From Succinispira mobilis DSM 6222 (GTDB taxonomy: Bacteria; Bacillota; Negativicutes; Acidaminococcales; Succinispiraceae): a stretch of DNA of 64,000 nucleotides. Positions 47,701 through 56,780 of this stretch are shown piece by piece; the stretch's first letter is position 1; the number at the start of each line of letters is the position of its first letter. The translations under genes and the position numbers were made by a program. The notes beneath the pieces were generated by a model. It made no database searches. It worked only from the letters and a program-made list of their open reading frames with translations, and was not told where the DNA came from. The stretch is from the NCBI RefSeq assembly GCF_000384135.1, contig NZ_KB913028.1, positions 1,757,198 to 1,821,197 of the forward strand, written 5' to 3'.

Positions 47701-47993
47701 TTTAATTCAGTATTAGCATTTTCCGCCAAAAAATCTAGCTCATCTTCTGGCAATAATTCAAAACAAGGAATTTCAGGCAATAATTCTTTTATAATCTTCT
47801 TGTATTTGCGCAACTGACTATTGTTTTTCAGCAAAAAAATCGTTGCATTTGCTTGTTGTTGTATAACTGCCGCAGCTACATAAGGCTTATAGTCTTCATT
47901 AATTCCAACCAAACTAATTTGCTTATGTGTAGCCATTAACTTAGTTAAGTCCTGCATAGTTTTGGTTTGCTGCATTAAATTTAAAAATCTCAT
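44724..47993 (-). CDS. mfd: Transcription-repair coupling factor
   Basis: 1089 residues. N-terminal UvrB-like modules, an RNA polymerase interaction domain (YFTDIKIGDYVVHNIHGIGKYIG), then an SF2 translocase with Walker A LLCGDVGYGKTEVAMR, DEEQRFG, TLSATPIPRTLHMT and a RecG-like TRG region, plus the C-terminal regulatory domain. Removes stalled RNA polymerase and recruits UvrA. Slightly shorter than the Bacillus protein. Confidence 0.98.
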   Translation of the reverse strand: MRFLNLMQQTKTMQDLTKLMATHKQISLVGINEDYKPYVAAAVIQQQANATIFLLKNNSQLRKYKKIIKELLPEIPCFELLPEDELDFLAENANTELNWARLQALENMAQAKASVIYLNMETYLHKFVAKQNLQQRQLAIICGQEISRAELLANLVDYGYSRTDKVYATGEFSLRGDILDVFPLGYDNPVRLEFYMENVDDIRAFDIASQRSIEHLPTLNLLPLLNRERNFTSDIFAYLEQNVLIIDEPTELMTLAAEYLQSLEENECKQYITYAELQEKQKNIRSISLVFEHSRAGGISQDVSNFLNVSSYHKKIDILIKDIKNYLQEQYSVIIVLSNLAKAKVFRQNFKNEFNVVILEETSVGALQSGVYCIVDNIQEGFCLKEEKLVVISEKDIYGLVKERKFQTIDKESKINYFTDIKIGDYVVHNIHGIGKYIGVDIIKVEGLLRDYLILQYAGTDKLFVPVEQVTTLHKYIGNDGVTPKLSKMGGTEWKRLKNKAKLAITDMAEELLRLYARRKLVPGFAFPEDDSFQNEFEEAFVYEETPDQLRAIVEIKKDMQSTQPMDRLLCGDVGYGKTEVAMRAVFKAVAASKQVAVLVPTTVLARQHLQTFSERMSAFGVRVEGLSRFNNAKEQKNIIQQLAEGKIDVIIATHRILQNDILFKNLGLLVIDEEQRFGVAQKEKIKKIATNVDVLTLSATPIPRTLHMTLLTAKDMSVIETAPENKMSVETYVMGEAEAILEQAIKRELKRGGQVYYVVRFIEDIEGAEKKLKKILPKANIKIAHGRLPEGMLEKNIIAFYEGNCDILLSTSIIENGIDVPTANTIIIQDADKFGLSQLYQMRGRVGRGAHLAYAYLLYRPQKSLSEIAQKRLEAIRSFTELGSGFKIAMRDLEIRGAGSILGDKQHGHVLSIGFQAYCQLLEETIAALKGETVAITNNFEPNIDIAVNLHISPEYMPDNSDKLELYKSLAIIKDAKEAQELLDELIDRFGEPPKDVIAMIRVARLRAVCRNYGLRSMIAKGKELSIVFNQQTSVQGAEILKLSDIYSKKMKFIQGEYARLQIKLGENIIDYLDLTEKIIKILLPNIK

Positions 47994-48020
47994 AACCTTA
48001 GTAATCCTTTCAAGTGTTTT

Positions 48021-48974
48021 CTAGCTTAGACAAGAAAATTTTTTTAACGCCCTACCATTTAAATAGTTGAATAATCTCCCCTGATAAGTGTTTTCTTGTT
48101 GCATGGTTGCTTCTATCTCTTCTTTTATTTTCCACCAGCCAATTCCCCAATTGCTAAATAGGGTGTGACTTGCTGGGGCTCTTCCAATTAACCGTTGTAA
48201 GGTTATTGCCGGGTCTAAATATTCTAGAAAACTCACTACTCTCTGAACATATTCATCCTTAGTAATCAAAGTAATTTCCCCAGCTTGATAAGCTCTTGCC
48301 ATTTCTGTATTTTTTATAATATATAATGCGTGTAGCTTCACTTCTGTACTCCTCATTGCTGAAACTATTTTCGCCGCCTCAATTGTATCTTCTACAGAAT
48401 CTCCTGGGAGATTTAAGATAAGATGAGTACAAGAATAAAATTTGTATTTATTGAGTTTTTGCATAGCATCAAGATATTCTGCCAAACTATGGCCACGATT
48501 AATCTTTTTTAAATTTTTATAATTTACTGTTTGTAAACCTAATTCAATGCTAATATCAACATTTTTCTTTTGTCTAAGCTCCGCTAAAGCTTCTAAATAA
48601 GCTTCACTTATACAATCAGGCCGTGTAGATAAAGCTACCCGCACTACATCTTCTTGACAACAATGCTCTACACTACGCAACAATTCTGTTAATGGCAGAT
48701 AAGTGTTACTAAAATTTTGTAAATAAGCAATAAATTTTTCCGCCTTATATTTAGGAATAATATGAGCCTTGTTTTGCTTAATTTGTTCTTCTATTCCAAT
48801 TTCCGAAGGCAAATTTTCATAACCAGCACCTATTTCTCCACAAAAAGTGCAGCCTTGGTTGTCAATACTACCATCTCTATTTGGGCAGGTTACTGGAATT
48901 GCAATTGGCAATTTATAAACTTTTCCTCCGTATAAATTTCGCAGGTATTCCGAATAATTATTATATATTTTCAT
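48021..48974 (-). CDS. Radical SAM protein of the YhcC/TIGR01212 family
   Basis: 317 residues. The N-terminal cluster segment reads TCPNRDGSIDNQGCTFCGEIG, the family form with a widened spacing before CxxC. Biochemical role unknown; ELP3-like fold. Its first 14 bases overlap the end of the preceding B12-binding radical SAM gene, so the two are translationally coupled. Confidence 0.92.
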   Translation of the reverse strand: MKIYNNYSEYLRNLYGGKVYKLPIAIPVTCPNRDGSIDNQGCTFCGEIGAGYENLPSEIGIEEQIKQNKAHIIPKYKAEKFIAYLQNFSNTYLPLTELLRSVEHCCQEDVVRVALSTRPDCISEAYLEALAELRQKKNVDISIELGLQTVNYKNLKKINRGHSLAEYLDAMQKLNKYKFYSCTHLILNLPGDSVEDTIEAAKIVSAMRSTEVKLHALYIIKNTEMARAYQAGEITLITKDEYVQRVVSFLEYLDPAITLQRLIGRAPASHTLFSNWGIGWWKIKEEIEATMQQENTYQGRLFNYLNGRALKKFSCLS

Positions 48975-50670
48975 AAAAGTCCTCTTTCGCTACTTCAATT
49001 AGTTGGCCTTGTTCGGCGAGCAATAAATATATCCTCTCTTGTTCCGCGAATCTAAAGCTCTCCATCGGATATAATTTTTTTATTTGCCGCCAATTGGTAA
49101 ATTGATAGTTTGCTATATATTTTTTTACCAAATCTATGTCTCGCCAAAATTTCAAAAAAGCTTCGTTAAATTCTGTTTGTTCTGATTGGCAATAAAAAAA
49201 TTCGCGTCGCCATCCTTCTTGTGCCCTAAAAACATCTAAATGCAGTATTTCTTTTATTAATCTAGCTTGATTAATATTAAATTTTTTATCTATAAAATTT
49301 ATAAATAATTCTAAGTTTTGCTTACTCCCAGAACTTTGCAAGTGTAGTTTGCAAGCTTCTGCATACAAAGCCAGCTCTTCATAAAACTTAAATGCATCCT
49401 TATCATAAAATTCAACAATTAAATACTGCAAAGTGTTATTATACTTATTGCTGTTATGAAAACGATCTAACATATCTTCTACTAACTTTAACATTCTTAG
49501 TTCTGCATAACTTATATATTTATTGCTTAATACCTCATAGGGTGGCTGTGACAAATAATTATACCCATGTTCTTGCTGTTGCCTAGCCAATAACGAACCA
49601 GACAAAATTTTTAAAAAACCTAGCTGAACTGCATCTGCTTGCAAATTATACACCATGTTAAATGAATTTTTAAAACTCGCGAGATCTTCATAAGGTAGAC
49701 CCGCAATCAAGTCAACATGAATATGAATATTTTTTAAAGCTACCAGTTGTTTAATATTCCCCTGTAAATTTTGCCAATTATCTTGTCGTTTAATCGCTGA
49801 CAAAGTTTGTGGATTAGTGGTTTGTATCCCTATTTCAAATTGAAATCGCCCCACTGGAACAGTTGCTAGAAATTCTAAAACTTCTTTACTTAATAAATCC
49901 GCTTTAATCTCAAAATGGAAATTAGTAGTAGTTTCTTGATTTGCCAAGTATTCCATAATCGGTAAATAATGGTTCAAATCTAAATTATAGGTTCTATCAA
50001 CAAACTTGACCTGCTTAACTTTATTCTCAATAAAAAACTGTAATTCTGCCAATACCAGCTTTAAAGAACGTTTTCTTACATTATGTGTAATTCCCGACAA
50101 ACAATAAGTACAACTAAAAGGACAGCCTCTGGTACTTTCATAATAAATTATTTTATTTTCCAAAGCTATATCTAGTTGCTTATATACAAATGGTAATTCA
50201 TCTAATTCTTCAATTATAGCAATTGTTTCGCTTATTGCATTTTTTCGGCTTATTCCTGCCGGTAGTATAGTTTCTTTCTTTAACAAATTCCCAATTAACT
50301 GAGCAAAAACTTGTTCACCTTCACCTTGGACGATATAATCTATCTCGGGATTTGTCAAAAAAACTTCTGCTGCAGCAAAAGAAACTTCTGGCCCGCCTAA
50401 AATTATCATGGTCTTTGGTAATACTTTTTTAATTGCTTTTGTTAAAGCCAAAGTTTCCTGTCTATTCCAGATATATGTCGCCAATGCTATTATATCAGGT
50501 TGATACATATATATATCTGCAAGCATACTTAAGATAGGCGTTTGAATTGTATATTCTTTTATTTCTACTTGAACAGCTAGTTGCTGTTTAGCTAAATAAG
50601 CAGCAACAGAATATATTCCTAAATTAGAATGAATGTACTTACTATTTAATGTACTAAATAAAATTTTCAT
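48961..50670 (-). CDS. Cobalamin-binding radical SAM protein with DUF4080
   Basis: 569 residues. The N-terminal B12-binding Rossmann domain (about 1-140: LFSTLNSKYIHSNLGIYSVA, ILGGPEVSF) is followed by radical SAM with STRGCPFSCTYCLSG and a C-terminal DUF4080 region. This architecture is widespread in anaerobes; many relatives are methyltransferases, but the substrate is unknown. Confidence 0.92.
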   Translation of the reverse strand: MKILFSTLNSKYIHSNLGIYSVAAYLAKQQLAVQVEIKEYTIQTPILSMLADIYMYQPDIIALATYIWNRQETLALTKAIKKVLPKTMIILGGPEVSFAAAEVFLTNPEIDYIVQGEGEQVFAQLIGNLLKKETILPAGISRKNAISETIAIIEELDELPFVYKQLDIALENKIIYYESTRGCPFSCTYCLSGITHNVRKRSLKLVLAELQFFIENKVKQVKFVDRTYNLDLNHYLPIMEYLANQETTTNFHFEIKADLLSKEVLEFLATVPVGRFQFEIGIQTTNPQTLSAIKRQDNWQNLQGNIKQLVALKNIHIHVDLIAGLPYEDLASFKNSFNMVYNLQADAVQLGFLKILSGSLLARQQQEHGYNYLSQPPYEVLSNKYISYAELRMLKLVEDMLDRFHNSNKYNNTLQYLIVEFYDKDAFKFYEELALYAEACKLHLQSSGSKQNLELFINFIDKKFNINQARLIKEILHLDVFRAQEGWRREFFYCQSEQTEFNEAFLKFWRDIDLVKKYIANYQFTNWRQIKKLYPMESFRFAEQERIYLLLAEQGQLIEVAKEDFYENI

Positions 50671-50738
50671 TTTGCCCTCACTTGTAAAATACTGTTTAAT
50701 CCGAATTTTATCTTATCATAAATCTAATCATTAAAGCA

Positions 50739-50773
50739 AAAAAGGACTGCTACCTAAGTTTGGCAACAGTCCC
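50739..50773 (-). terminator. Terminator of thrC and the aromatic operon
   Basis: GGACTGTTGCC pairs (with G-U) with GGTAGCAGTCC, followed by TTTTTT on the minus strand. Confidence 0.85.
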
Positions 50774-50782
50774 TCTGACTAT

Positions 50783-52264
50783 TTATAATACCGCTTTAAT
50801 AGCTGCTAACATTTCTTGCTTATCAATAATCTGTTCATGAAGAACTTTAGCAGTTTTCAAATATTTTATCCTCGCTGGCGTAGGTTGCGCTGTTAATTTT
50901 TCGAGTAAATCATTTTGCTGAAAACTATCTAGCCCAGTAATATCTTGTTTTAAAGCCTTCAATACATCTTGACTAAATTTAAAAGCGCTGGCTGTTGATA
51001 AAACTACAGTATGTGTTTTATCAGCTGTTTCTTGTTGGTATTTTTCTGCTGCTAAGTATGCAACTGCTGTATGCGTATCTAACAAATACTTCTTAGTTGC
51101 GTAAACATCAGCAATGGCTTTTTCAGTTTGTGCTTCATCAAAACAATAAGCCTGCATAACTTCTTTTATTTTTTCTAAAGTTTGTCCTGCAATTTTATAA
51201 TAACCTTTTTGCGACAGTTCTTGCATATATTTAGCAACCAAACTGCTATCACCCGTGATTTGGTGCAAGAATCGTTCTAAATTGCTAGATATCAAAATAT
51301 CCATTGAGGGCGAGTTTGTTTTATAAAACTCTCGATTGCGATTGTATTCGCCTGTATTAATAAAATCAGTTAATACATTATTTAAATTAGAAGCGCAAAT
51401 AAATTTATGTACAGGTAAGCCCATTAATTTAGCATAATAACCCGCTAAAATATTTCCAAAATTACCTGTTGGCACACAAAAATTCACTTGTTCCCCTAAT
51501 TTTATTGATTTTTGTTTTACTAAATCTATATAAGCGCTAAAATAATAGACTATTTGTGGTACTAAGCGTCCCCAGTTTATGGAGTTTGCAGAAGAAAATT
51601 GGTATCCTAATTTTTCTATGCTCTCTGCCATATTCTGATTAGCAAATATTTCTTTAACACCTGTTTGCGCATCATCAAAGTTGCCTTTTACTGCAAATAC
51701 ATGCACATTTTCCCCAGCTTGAGTAGTCATTTGCAATTTTTGGATATCGCTAACACCATCAACAGGGTAAAAAACAATAATTTCTGTACCCGCAACATCT
51801 TTGAAACCTTCTAGAGCCGCTTTCCCTGTGTCACCAGAAGTAGCAACAAGTATCAGCAATTTTTTAGCACTTGTTTCTTTTTTTAAAGCAACTGTTAATA
51901 AATACGGCAAAATTTGCAACGCCATATCTTTAAAAGCCGATGTTTTACCATGCCAGAGTTCTAAAACACTCAAATTTTCCTCCAGGCTTACAACTGGAGC
52001 TATAGGCTCTGAAAAATTATCTTGACTATAAGCTTGGCTAGTACAATATTGTAATTCTTGAGCTGTATAATCAGTTAAGAAAAATTTTAAAATATATTCT
52101 GCTCGCTCTGCATAGCTCATTTTTTCTAAAAGCGCAATCTCTGACAAATCCACTTGAGGAATTTCTATTGGCACAAATAAACCACCATCTTTAGCTATTC
52201 CTTGTGAAATTGCCTGTGCTGAAAACAATAGTTCTTCTGAACCACGTGTACTTTTAAACTTCAT
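50783..52264 (-). CDS. thrC: Threonine synthase
   Basis: 493 residues, the longer class. Converts phosphohomoserine to threonine using PLP; the Schiff-base Lys is in HGKTSAFKDMALQ, and LVATSGDTGKAALEG and SANSINWGRLVPQ(IVYY) are family blocks. Last gene of the aromatic operon; hom and thrB are not nearby, so its inclusion here is unusual. Confidence 0.97.
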   Translation of the reverse strand: MKFKSTRGSEELLFSAQAISQGIAKDGGLFVPIEIPQVDLSEIALLEKMSYAERAEYILKFFLTDYTAQELQYCTSQAYSQDNFSEPIAPVVSLEENLSVLELWHGKTSAFKDMALQILPYLLTVALKKETSAKKLLILVATSGDTGKAALEGFKDVAGTEIIVFYPVDGVSDIQKLQMTTQAGENVHVFAVKGNFDDAQTGVKEIFANQNMAESIEKLGYQFSSANSINWGRLVPQIVYYFSAYIDLVKQKSIKLGEQVNFCVPTGNFGNILAGYYAKLMGLPVHKFICASNLNNVLTDFINTGEYNRNREFYKTNSPSMDILISSNLERFLHQITGDSSLVAKYMQELSQKGYYKIAGQTLEKIKEVMQAYCFDEAQTEKAIADVYATKKYLLDTHTAVAYLAAEKYQQETADKTHTVVLSTASAFKFSQDVLKALKQDITGLDSFQQNDLLEKLTAQPTPARIKYLKTAKVLHEQIIDKQEMLAAIKAVL

Positions 52265-52292
52265 TAATTAATCACGCCTTTATCATTTTATT

Positions 52293-52667
52293 TTAGGAAA
52301 ACAAGTTAAAAACAAACCAAATTGCAAATATTGCCAAACCGATCATTATAAATGTCGGTAACACAAAAAATACAAACGCCAATATTGCTAGCCAAAACAA
52401 GATATTGCTTAAAGAGCGTTGTTGAGAGCCAAAATTAAAGCCCTTTACATAAACCCTACTTCGCTGTTGATAATTTTCTTCCCGTTCCGACCAGCTCTGT
52501 CTTGATTTAGACTCACTATTTTCCCCAGAATCATCAATTGTAACCCCAGCAAAATCATCTCTTTCTTGACTGCTCATCGTCCTAGCCTGTATGGTCAATT
52601 CTGCCCCACAAAAGCCACATTTATCTAAATTCAAACCATTTTCTTGATCACACTTTGGACATTTCAT
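52293..52667 (-). CDS. Small zinc-ribbon membrane protein
   Basis: 124 residues. An N-terminal zinc ribbon (CPKCDQENGLNLDKCGFCG), a charged Ser/Glu/Arg-rich linker of about 60 residues and two C-terminal membrane segments (ILFWLAILAFVFFVLP, FIMIGLAIFAIWFVF). Function unknown; seven bases after the preceding gene, so co-transcribed. Confidence 0.8.
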   Translation of the reverse strand: MKCPKCDQENGLNLDKCGFCGAELTIQARTMSSQERDDFAGVTIDDSGENSESKSRQSWSEREENYQQRSRVYVKGFNFGSQQRSLSNILFWLAILAFVFFVLPTFIMIGLAIFAIWFVFNLFS

Positions 52668-52674
52668 TAAAAAT

Positions 52675-54273
52675 TTACTCCTTATTCTTTAACCTTATAA
52701 GTAGCTGTATTTTACCATATTCAGTTAAATATTGTAAATTATTAATCTCCAAGTTCAATGTATTTTTAACTTGAGAAATACATTTTTGCAATATTTTCTC
52801 CTCTAAAGCAAAAATTTCTCTTATTTTCTGCACAATTCTCCCCGGGTAAATAAGTTCACAGTAGCAAAGCAATACTGCAAATTTAAAATATTCTAGCATG
52901 TTCAATTCGAAACTACTCAGATTGCAAAAATTTCTCCATAGACAGGTTAGCTTATCTAAATCTTCTTGGGAAAAATTAAGGTTTCTGCCCAACTTGATAA
53001 GCTCTCGTTCCGTAGCCTTTAATTCCTTCAACAATAAGTTTGAATAATTAAAACTTTCCTGTCGTCCTAGATAACTTGCAAATTTTTCTAGGACAAACTT
53101 TGAACTATTAGTGTTTACTAACAAATATCTAATAAACAAACCTTGAGTTTTAAAAAAATCTTCAAAACTCAAAGGTTGAGACCTTGCTAGAAACTTATAC
53201 AGATTTTTCACAAGTCTCACAAACATTTTTTTTTGGTTTTCAGTAACTCCTACCGATAAAATAGTACTAGGTAACAACTGCTTATTGGGATTAAAATAAG
53301 CAAAAAATATTCTCCCTCGATTTTCTTCATAATTAAGAAAGATATTCGGCAAAATAATCTTTTGCTCATTAAAAATATTCTGCACAGTTGTACCTACATA
53401 ACTATTAGTAGAACAAACTCTAAAAAGAGTAAATTGCGAGTCGCGATAAAACTCTAAAAAAGCTTGAAACCCTGGCAACTTATTAGATAGACTGATTAAT
53501 TTATCTAATAATTGTTGTTTTACTTTTGGAAAATGCACTTCAAATAACAAATATTCCACAAAACTCAACATGCAATACGGATCAACTTCTTTATTATGAA
53601 AAGAATAAATATCCGGGACTATTTTATCGCTTCCAAAATCTTCTTCCTGTTGCAAATATAGTTCCCAAAAATATTGGTAATACATAAAACTTTTATCAGC
53701 CCAATCTCGATAAGCATTGGTTTTTAAAATATTTAAAGTTTTAGGCACTAGTTCAGCAATATGTTCTCGTAGATAAATCACTACATTTTTTTGATCTGTT
53801 GCCAAAGCTCTGTTGCCAAAATCTAAATGCATAACCTTACTTTTACTAGGCGGAGTTTGTAGATTCAATAACCCTTCTGGTGTATAAAGTGTCTTGAGGA
53901 ATTTTTCTATTGTTTCCATCGCTGTTACTTGAAATTGATTAGCATTTAAAAAAACATGAAGATTTTTTATATCTTCTAATAGTTTTTTTGCCGATTGCTC
54001 TGTAAATAAAAAATCTACTGCACAGTCACGGAGCCATTTCAATATAATTCGTAGTGCGTTTTTGTCATTAATCACAAAAGGTTCCAAATCATTATTTACA
54101 CTAGCCAACATATATGCATAAATATTTTTCCAGATAAGCTGTAGTTCTTGTCGATCAGCCCCAGACCAAGCTTGCTCCCGTAAAAAAGAAGTCACTAACT
54201 TCAACGGTAAAATATATTCTAGTTCCGGATCTTCTTTATAGCTAATTTCTACCAGCAAATATGCATTAACCAT
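52675..54273 (-). CDS. Large uncharacterised protein in the aromatic operon
   Basis: 532 residues from ATG 54273 after AGGTGAT. Soluble, mostly helical, rich in Leu, Phe and Lys, with no signal peptide, membrane segment or recognisable catalytic motif. Segments such as YFWELYLQQEEDFG and NSSKFVLEKFASYLGRQE suggest alpha-solenoid packing, but no clear repeat was found. It overlaps no neighbour and lies 33 bases after the nitroreductase gene. I could not assign a family. Confidence 0.7.
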   Translation of the reverse strand: MVNAYLLVEISYKEDPELEYILPLKLVTSFLREQAWSGADRQELQLIWKNIYAYMLASVNNDLEPFVINDKNALRIILKWLRDCAVDFLFTEQSAKKLLEDIKNLHVFLNANQFQVTAMETIEKFLKTLYTPEGLLNLQTPPSKSKVMHLDFGNRALATDQKNVVIYLREHIAELVPKTLNILKTNAYRDWADKSFMYYQYFWELYLQQEEDFGSDKIVPDIYSFHNKEVDPYCMLSFVEYLLFEVHFPKVKQQLLDKLISLSNKLPGFQAFLEFYRDSQFTLFRVCSTNSYVGTTVQNIFNEQKIILPNIFLNYEENRGRIFFAYFNPNKQLLPSTILSVGVTENQKKMFVRLVKNLYKFLARSQPLSFEDFFKTQGLFIRYLLVNTNSSKFVLEKFASYLGRQESFNYSNLLLKELKATERELIKLGRNLNFSQEDLDKLTCLWRNFCNLSSFELNMLEYFKFAVLLCYCELIYPGRIVQKIREIFALEEKILQKCISQVKNTLNLEINNLQYLTEYGKIQLLIRLKNKE

Positions 54274-54306
54274 CTTATCACCTGTATGCTTCAATCACGC
54301 TGAATT

Positions 54307-54897
54307 TTATTTGTAAATTAAAACCCTGTCTGCTATTGGCAAATATGTTCTTTCTTCAGCTGGCTTTGAAATACTCCCAACTGGCATTTGCGCAATTAAT
54401 TTCCAGCTTCTCGGAATTTGCCAGGTTTTTATAATCATTTCATCAATGATCGGATTATAATGTTGCAAACTTGCACCCAAGTTCAAATCGGCAAACTGCG
54501 TCCACAAAGCCAATTGCGCCATAGCATTGGCATGCTCTGCCCAAATCGGGAATTTGTCTTGGTATGTAGGAAAATTTTTACATAACTGCTCTACAACTTC
54601 TTGATCTTCATAAAATAATAACGTTGCATAGCCTGCTTTAAAGCAGTTATCAATTTTAGTTTCTGTTTGTTCAAACGCAGCCGCTGGAACTATTTCTCGC
54701 AAACAATCCTTAGTCTTATCCCACAACAATTCATGTTGCGACCCAAATAACAATACTATCCTAGTACTTTGCGAATTAAACGAGGATGGTAGATGTTTAA
54801 TTGTTTGCTCAACTACTTCAATTATTTTCGTTTGAGAAACAATCTTCTCTTTGCCTAAATTATAGATGCTCCGACGTTTTTTTAATAAATTCAACAT
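54307..54897 (-). CDS. Nitroreductase-family flavoprotein (Frm2/Hbn1 type)
   Basis: 196 residues. The start LLKKRRSIYNLGKE, the SSFNSQSTRIVLLFG block and ANAMAQLALWTQFADLNLGASLQHY are typical of the fungal/bacterial Frm2-like nitroreductases that bind FMN. Physiological substrate unknown. Located between aroQ and the uncharacterised gene, apparently co-transcribed with both. Confidence 0.87.
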   Translation of the reverse strand: MLNLLKKRRSIYNLGKEKIVSQTKIIEVVEQTIKHLPSSFNSQSTRIVLLFGSQHELLWDKTKDCLREIVPAAAFEQTETKIDNCFKAGYATLLFYEDQEVVEQLCKNFPTYQDKFPIWAEHANAMAQLALWTQFADLNLGASLQHYNPIIDEMIIKTWQIPRSWKLIAQMPVGSISKPAEERTYLPIADRVLIYK

Positions 54898-54916
54898 GAA
54901 AATTCACCCTCTCACT

Positions 54917-55351
54917 TTATTTTTTTAAATGTTCTTTTAAAGCTAACATTGCCAACTTATAACCATATACTCCTAGCCCAGAAATTTGTCCAATACAAGC
55001 TTTTGCTGTGTAAGATTTATGTCTAAACTCTTCTCGTTTGTGAATATTACTGATATGAACTTCTATTGCTGGCAAACCAACTGCTTTCAACGCATCTAAC
55101 AAAGCAATACTATAGTGAGTATATGCCGCAGGATTAATAATTATTCCTTGATAATTACCATAGGCAGTTTGAATAAACTCTACCAACTCCCCTTCGTAAT
55201 TACTTTGTTTAAAATCAACTTCTATTTGATTTTCTTGTGCAAAAGCACGTAAGTCCAATAACATTTTCTCATAATTCATATTCCCATATATTTCTGGTTC
55301 CCTTAGTCCTAATAAATTAATATTTACGCCATTTATAATAACTATTTTCAT
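54917..55351 (-). CDS. aroQ: 3-Dehydroquinate dehydratase, type II
   Basis: 144 residues, the usual size. Catalytic motifs: INGVNINLLGLREPEIYG, SNYEGELVEFIQTA, INPAAYTHYSIALLDAL and EVHISNIHKREEFRHKS. Third step of the shikimate pathway. Start ATG 55351 with GGAGAG upstream; a longer reading enters the intercistronic hairpin. Confidence 0.97.
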   Translation of the reverse strand: MKIVIINGVNINLLGLREPEIYGNMNYEKMLLDLRAFAQENQIEVDFKQSNYEGELVEFIQTAYGNYQGIIINPAAYTHYSIALLDALKAVGLPAIEVHISNIHKREEFRHKSYTAKACIGQISGLGVYGYKLAMLALKEHLKK

Positions 55352-55391
55352 CTTTCTCTCCTTAATTCTATGCCACAATTTAGCTTTATGC

Positions 55392-55443
55392 AAGTATGAG
55401 GCTAATATTTTGCCCTAAATTGCAAAAGATTGGCCTCATACTT
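55392..55443. other. Intercistronic hairpin between aroK and aroQ
   Basis: AAGTATGAGGC (55392-55402) pairs perfectly with GCCTCATACTT (55433-55443), with an inner TTTTGC/GCAAAA stem. No T tract follows on the minus strand, so it may be a processing or stability element, or a weak attenuator inside the operon. Confidence 0.6.
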
Positions 55444-55451
55444 ATATTATT

Positions 55452-55988
55452 TTATTTATTATCTATAATTCCATGACCTGTAACAATACTAATTATTTGT
55501 TCTACACTAGTGCGAATATCACTTTCTATACAGTCAATTTTGAAGTCTGCTGCCTGTTCATACAAACTGTAGCGTTCTAAATACAATTTTTCCAAACGTT
55601 TTTGAGGATTTTCTTTTAACAATGGTCTTTTTTCTGAGTTTAAGCTTTTTAAAATTTCTGCCACAGTTCTATTAAGAAAAAATACTATCCCATTTTTTTT
55701 TAAATTAGAAATGTTTAGCGGATTCAATACAACGCCTCCACCAGTTGCGATAACAATCTGTTTTTTGTTGCTTATCTCTGCTATTGCTTGAAGCTCTTGT
55801 TCGCGAAAATAAGTCTCACTAACCTCAAACATTTCCGAAATACTCATCAACACTTTTTGTTCTAAATATACATCCGTGTCTATGAATTTTCGATGCAATC
55901 TTTCCGCTACTATTTTACCTACAGTTGTTTTTCCCGCTCCTGGCATACCTATTAATACGATATTTTTTTGTCGCAACTCATTTTTCAT
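55452..55988 (-). CDS. aroK: Shikimate kinase
   Basis: 178 residues from ATG 55988, inside the end of aroE (overlap 11 bases). P-loop GMPGAGKTTVGK, shikimate-binding DTDVYLE and ATGGGVV, and the LID with RPLL. Phosphorylates shikimate at O3. Confidence 0.96.
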   Translation of the reverse strand: MKNELRQKNIVLIGMPGAGKTTVGKIVAERLHRKFIDTDVYLEQKVLMSISEMFEVSETYFREQELQAIAEISNKKQIVIATGGGVVLNPLNISNLKKNGIVFFLNRTVAEILKSLNSEKRPLLKENPQKRLEKLYLERYSLYEQAADFKIDCIESDIRTSVEQIISIVTGHGIIDNK

Positions 55989-56775
55989 AATACACCTGCA
56001 TTTTTTTTGCAATTCTCTCGATTATCGCAGTTTCAAGCTTAACTTGTTGCCAAATTTCTTGAGCATGCACCGCCTGCGCAACCAACATATATAAACCATT
56101 TACAGTTTGTAATCCCTGTTCTCGAGCATCCCTTAAAAAAACCGTTTCCGTCGGATTATAAATTAAATCAATGGCAACTTGAAAGTTCTTCAAAAGCTCT
56201 CTACTAACAGCACTGTCAGCAATATTAGGATACATGCCACAAGGAGTTGTATTTACAATAATATCAGCACGCTCTATTGTTTCTAATTCTCTGTAGTCAA
56301 TTATCTTCGCCTGTGTGGCAACCACTTTTGTAGCAGGATTACGCGATACTAAATACACCTGTTGAGCGCCTTGGTTGCACATATAGGCAGCTACCATTTT
56401 CGCAGAACCACCTACACCTAAAATAACCACTTTTTTGCCTTGTACCATTATTTTGTTTTTAAGCAACAGGCTAGAAAAACCAGTATAATCCGTATTATAA
56501 CCGCAAATTTTACCATCAATGTACGCTATCGTATTAATTGCTTGTATTTGTTGAGCCGCTGGGTCTATATAATCTATGTATTGTAAAACTTCTTCTTTAT
56601 AAGGAATTGTAACATTAAACCCTTGATAATCACCCCGTGCAATAATTTGTGGCAAATCATCTATAGTACATTCTAGTAACTTATATTCTGCTGCAATGCC
56701 TATTTCCGAAAAAATTTCCGCATGAATTTCTGGTGAAATACTATGTTTTAAAGTTTTACCTAACAATGCATACAT
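55978..56775 (-). CDS. aroE: Shikimate dehydrogenase
   Basis: 265 residues. The substrate site reads GKTLKHSISPEIHAEIF and NVTIPYKEEV (catalytic Lys), the NADP fold ILGVGGSAKMVAAYM, and C-terminal YNPTETVFLRDAREQG, NGLYMLVAQA. Reduces 3-dehydroshikimate. Unlike the AAR-like gene at 24.4 kb, it has all AroE motifs. Confidence 0.97.
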   Translation of the reverse strand: MYALLGKTLKHSISPEIHAEIFSEIGIAAEYKLLECTIDDLPQIIARGDYQGFNVTIPYKEEVLQYIDYIDPAAQQIQAINTIAYIDGKICGYNTDYTGFSSLLLKNKIMVQGKKVVILGVGGSAKMVAAYMCNQGAQQVYLVSRNPATKVVATQAKIIDYRELETIERADIIVNTTPCGMYPNIADSAVSRELLKNFQVAIDLIYNPTETVFLRDAREQGLQTVNGLYMLVAQAVHAQEIWQQVKLETAIIERIAKKMQVYYEK

Positions 56776-56780
56776 TAGCC

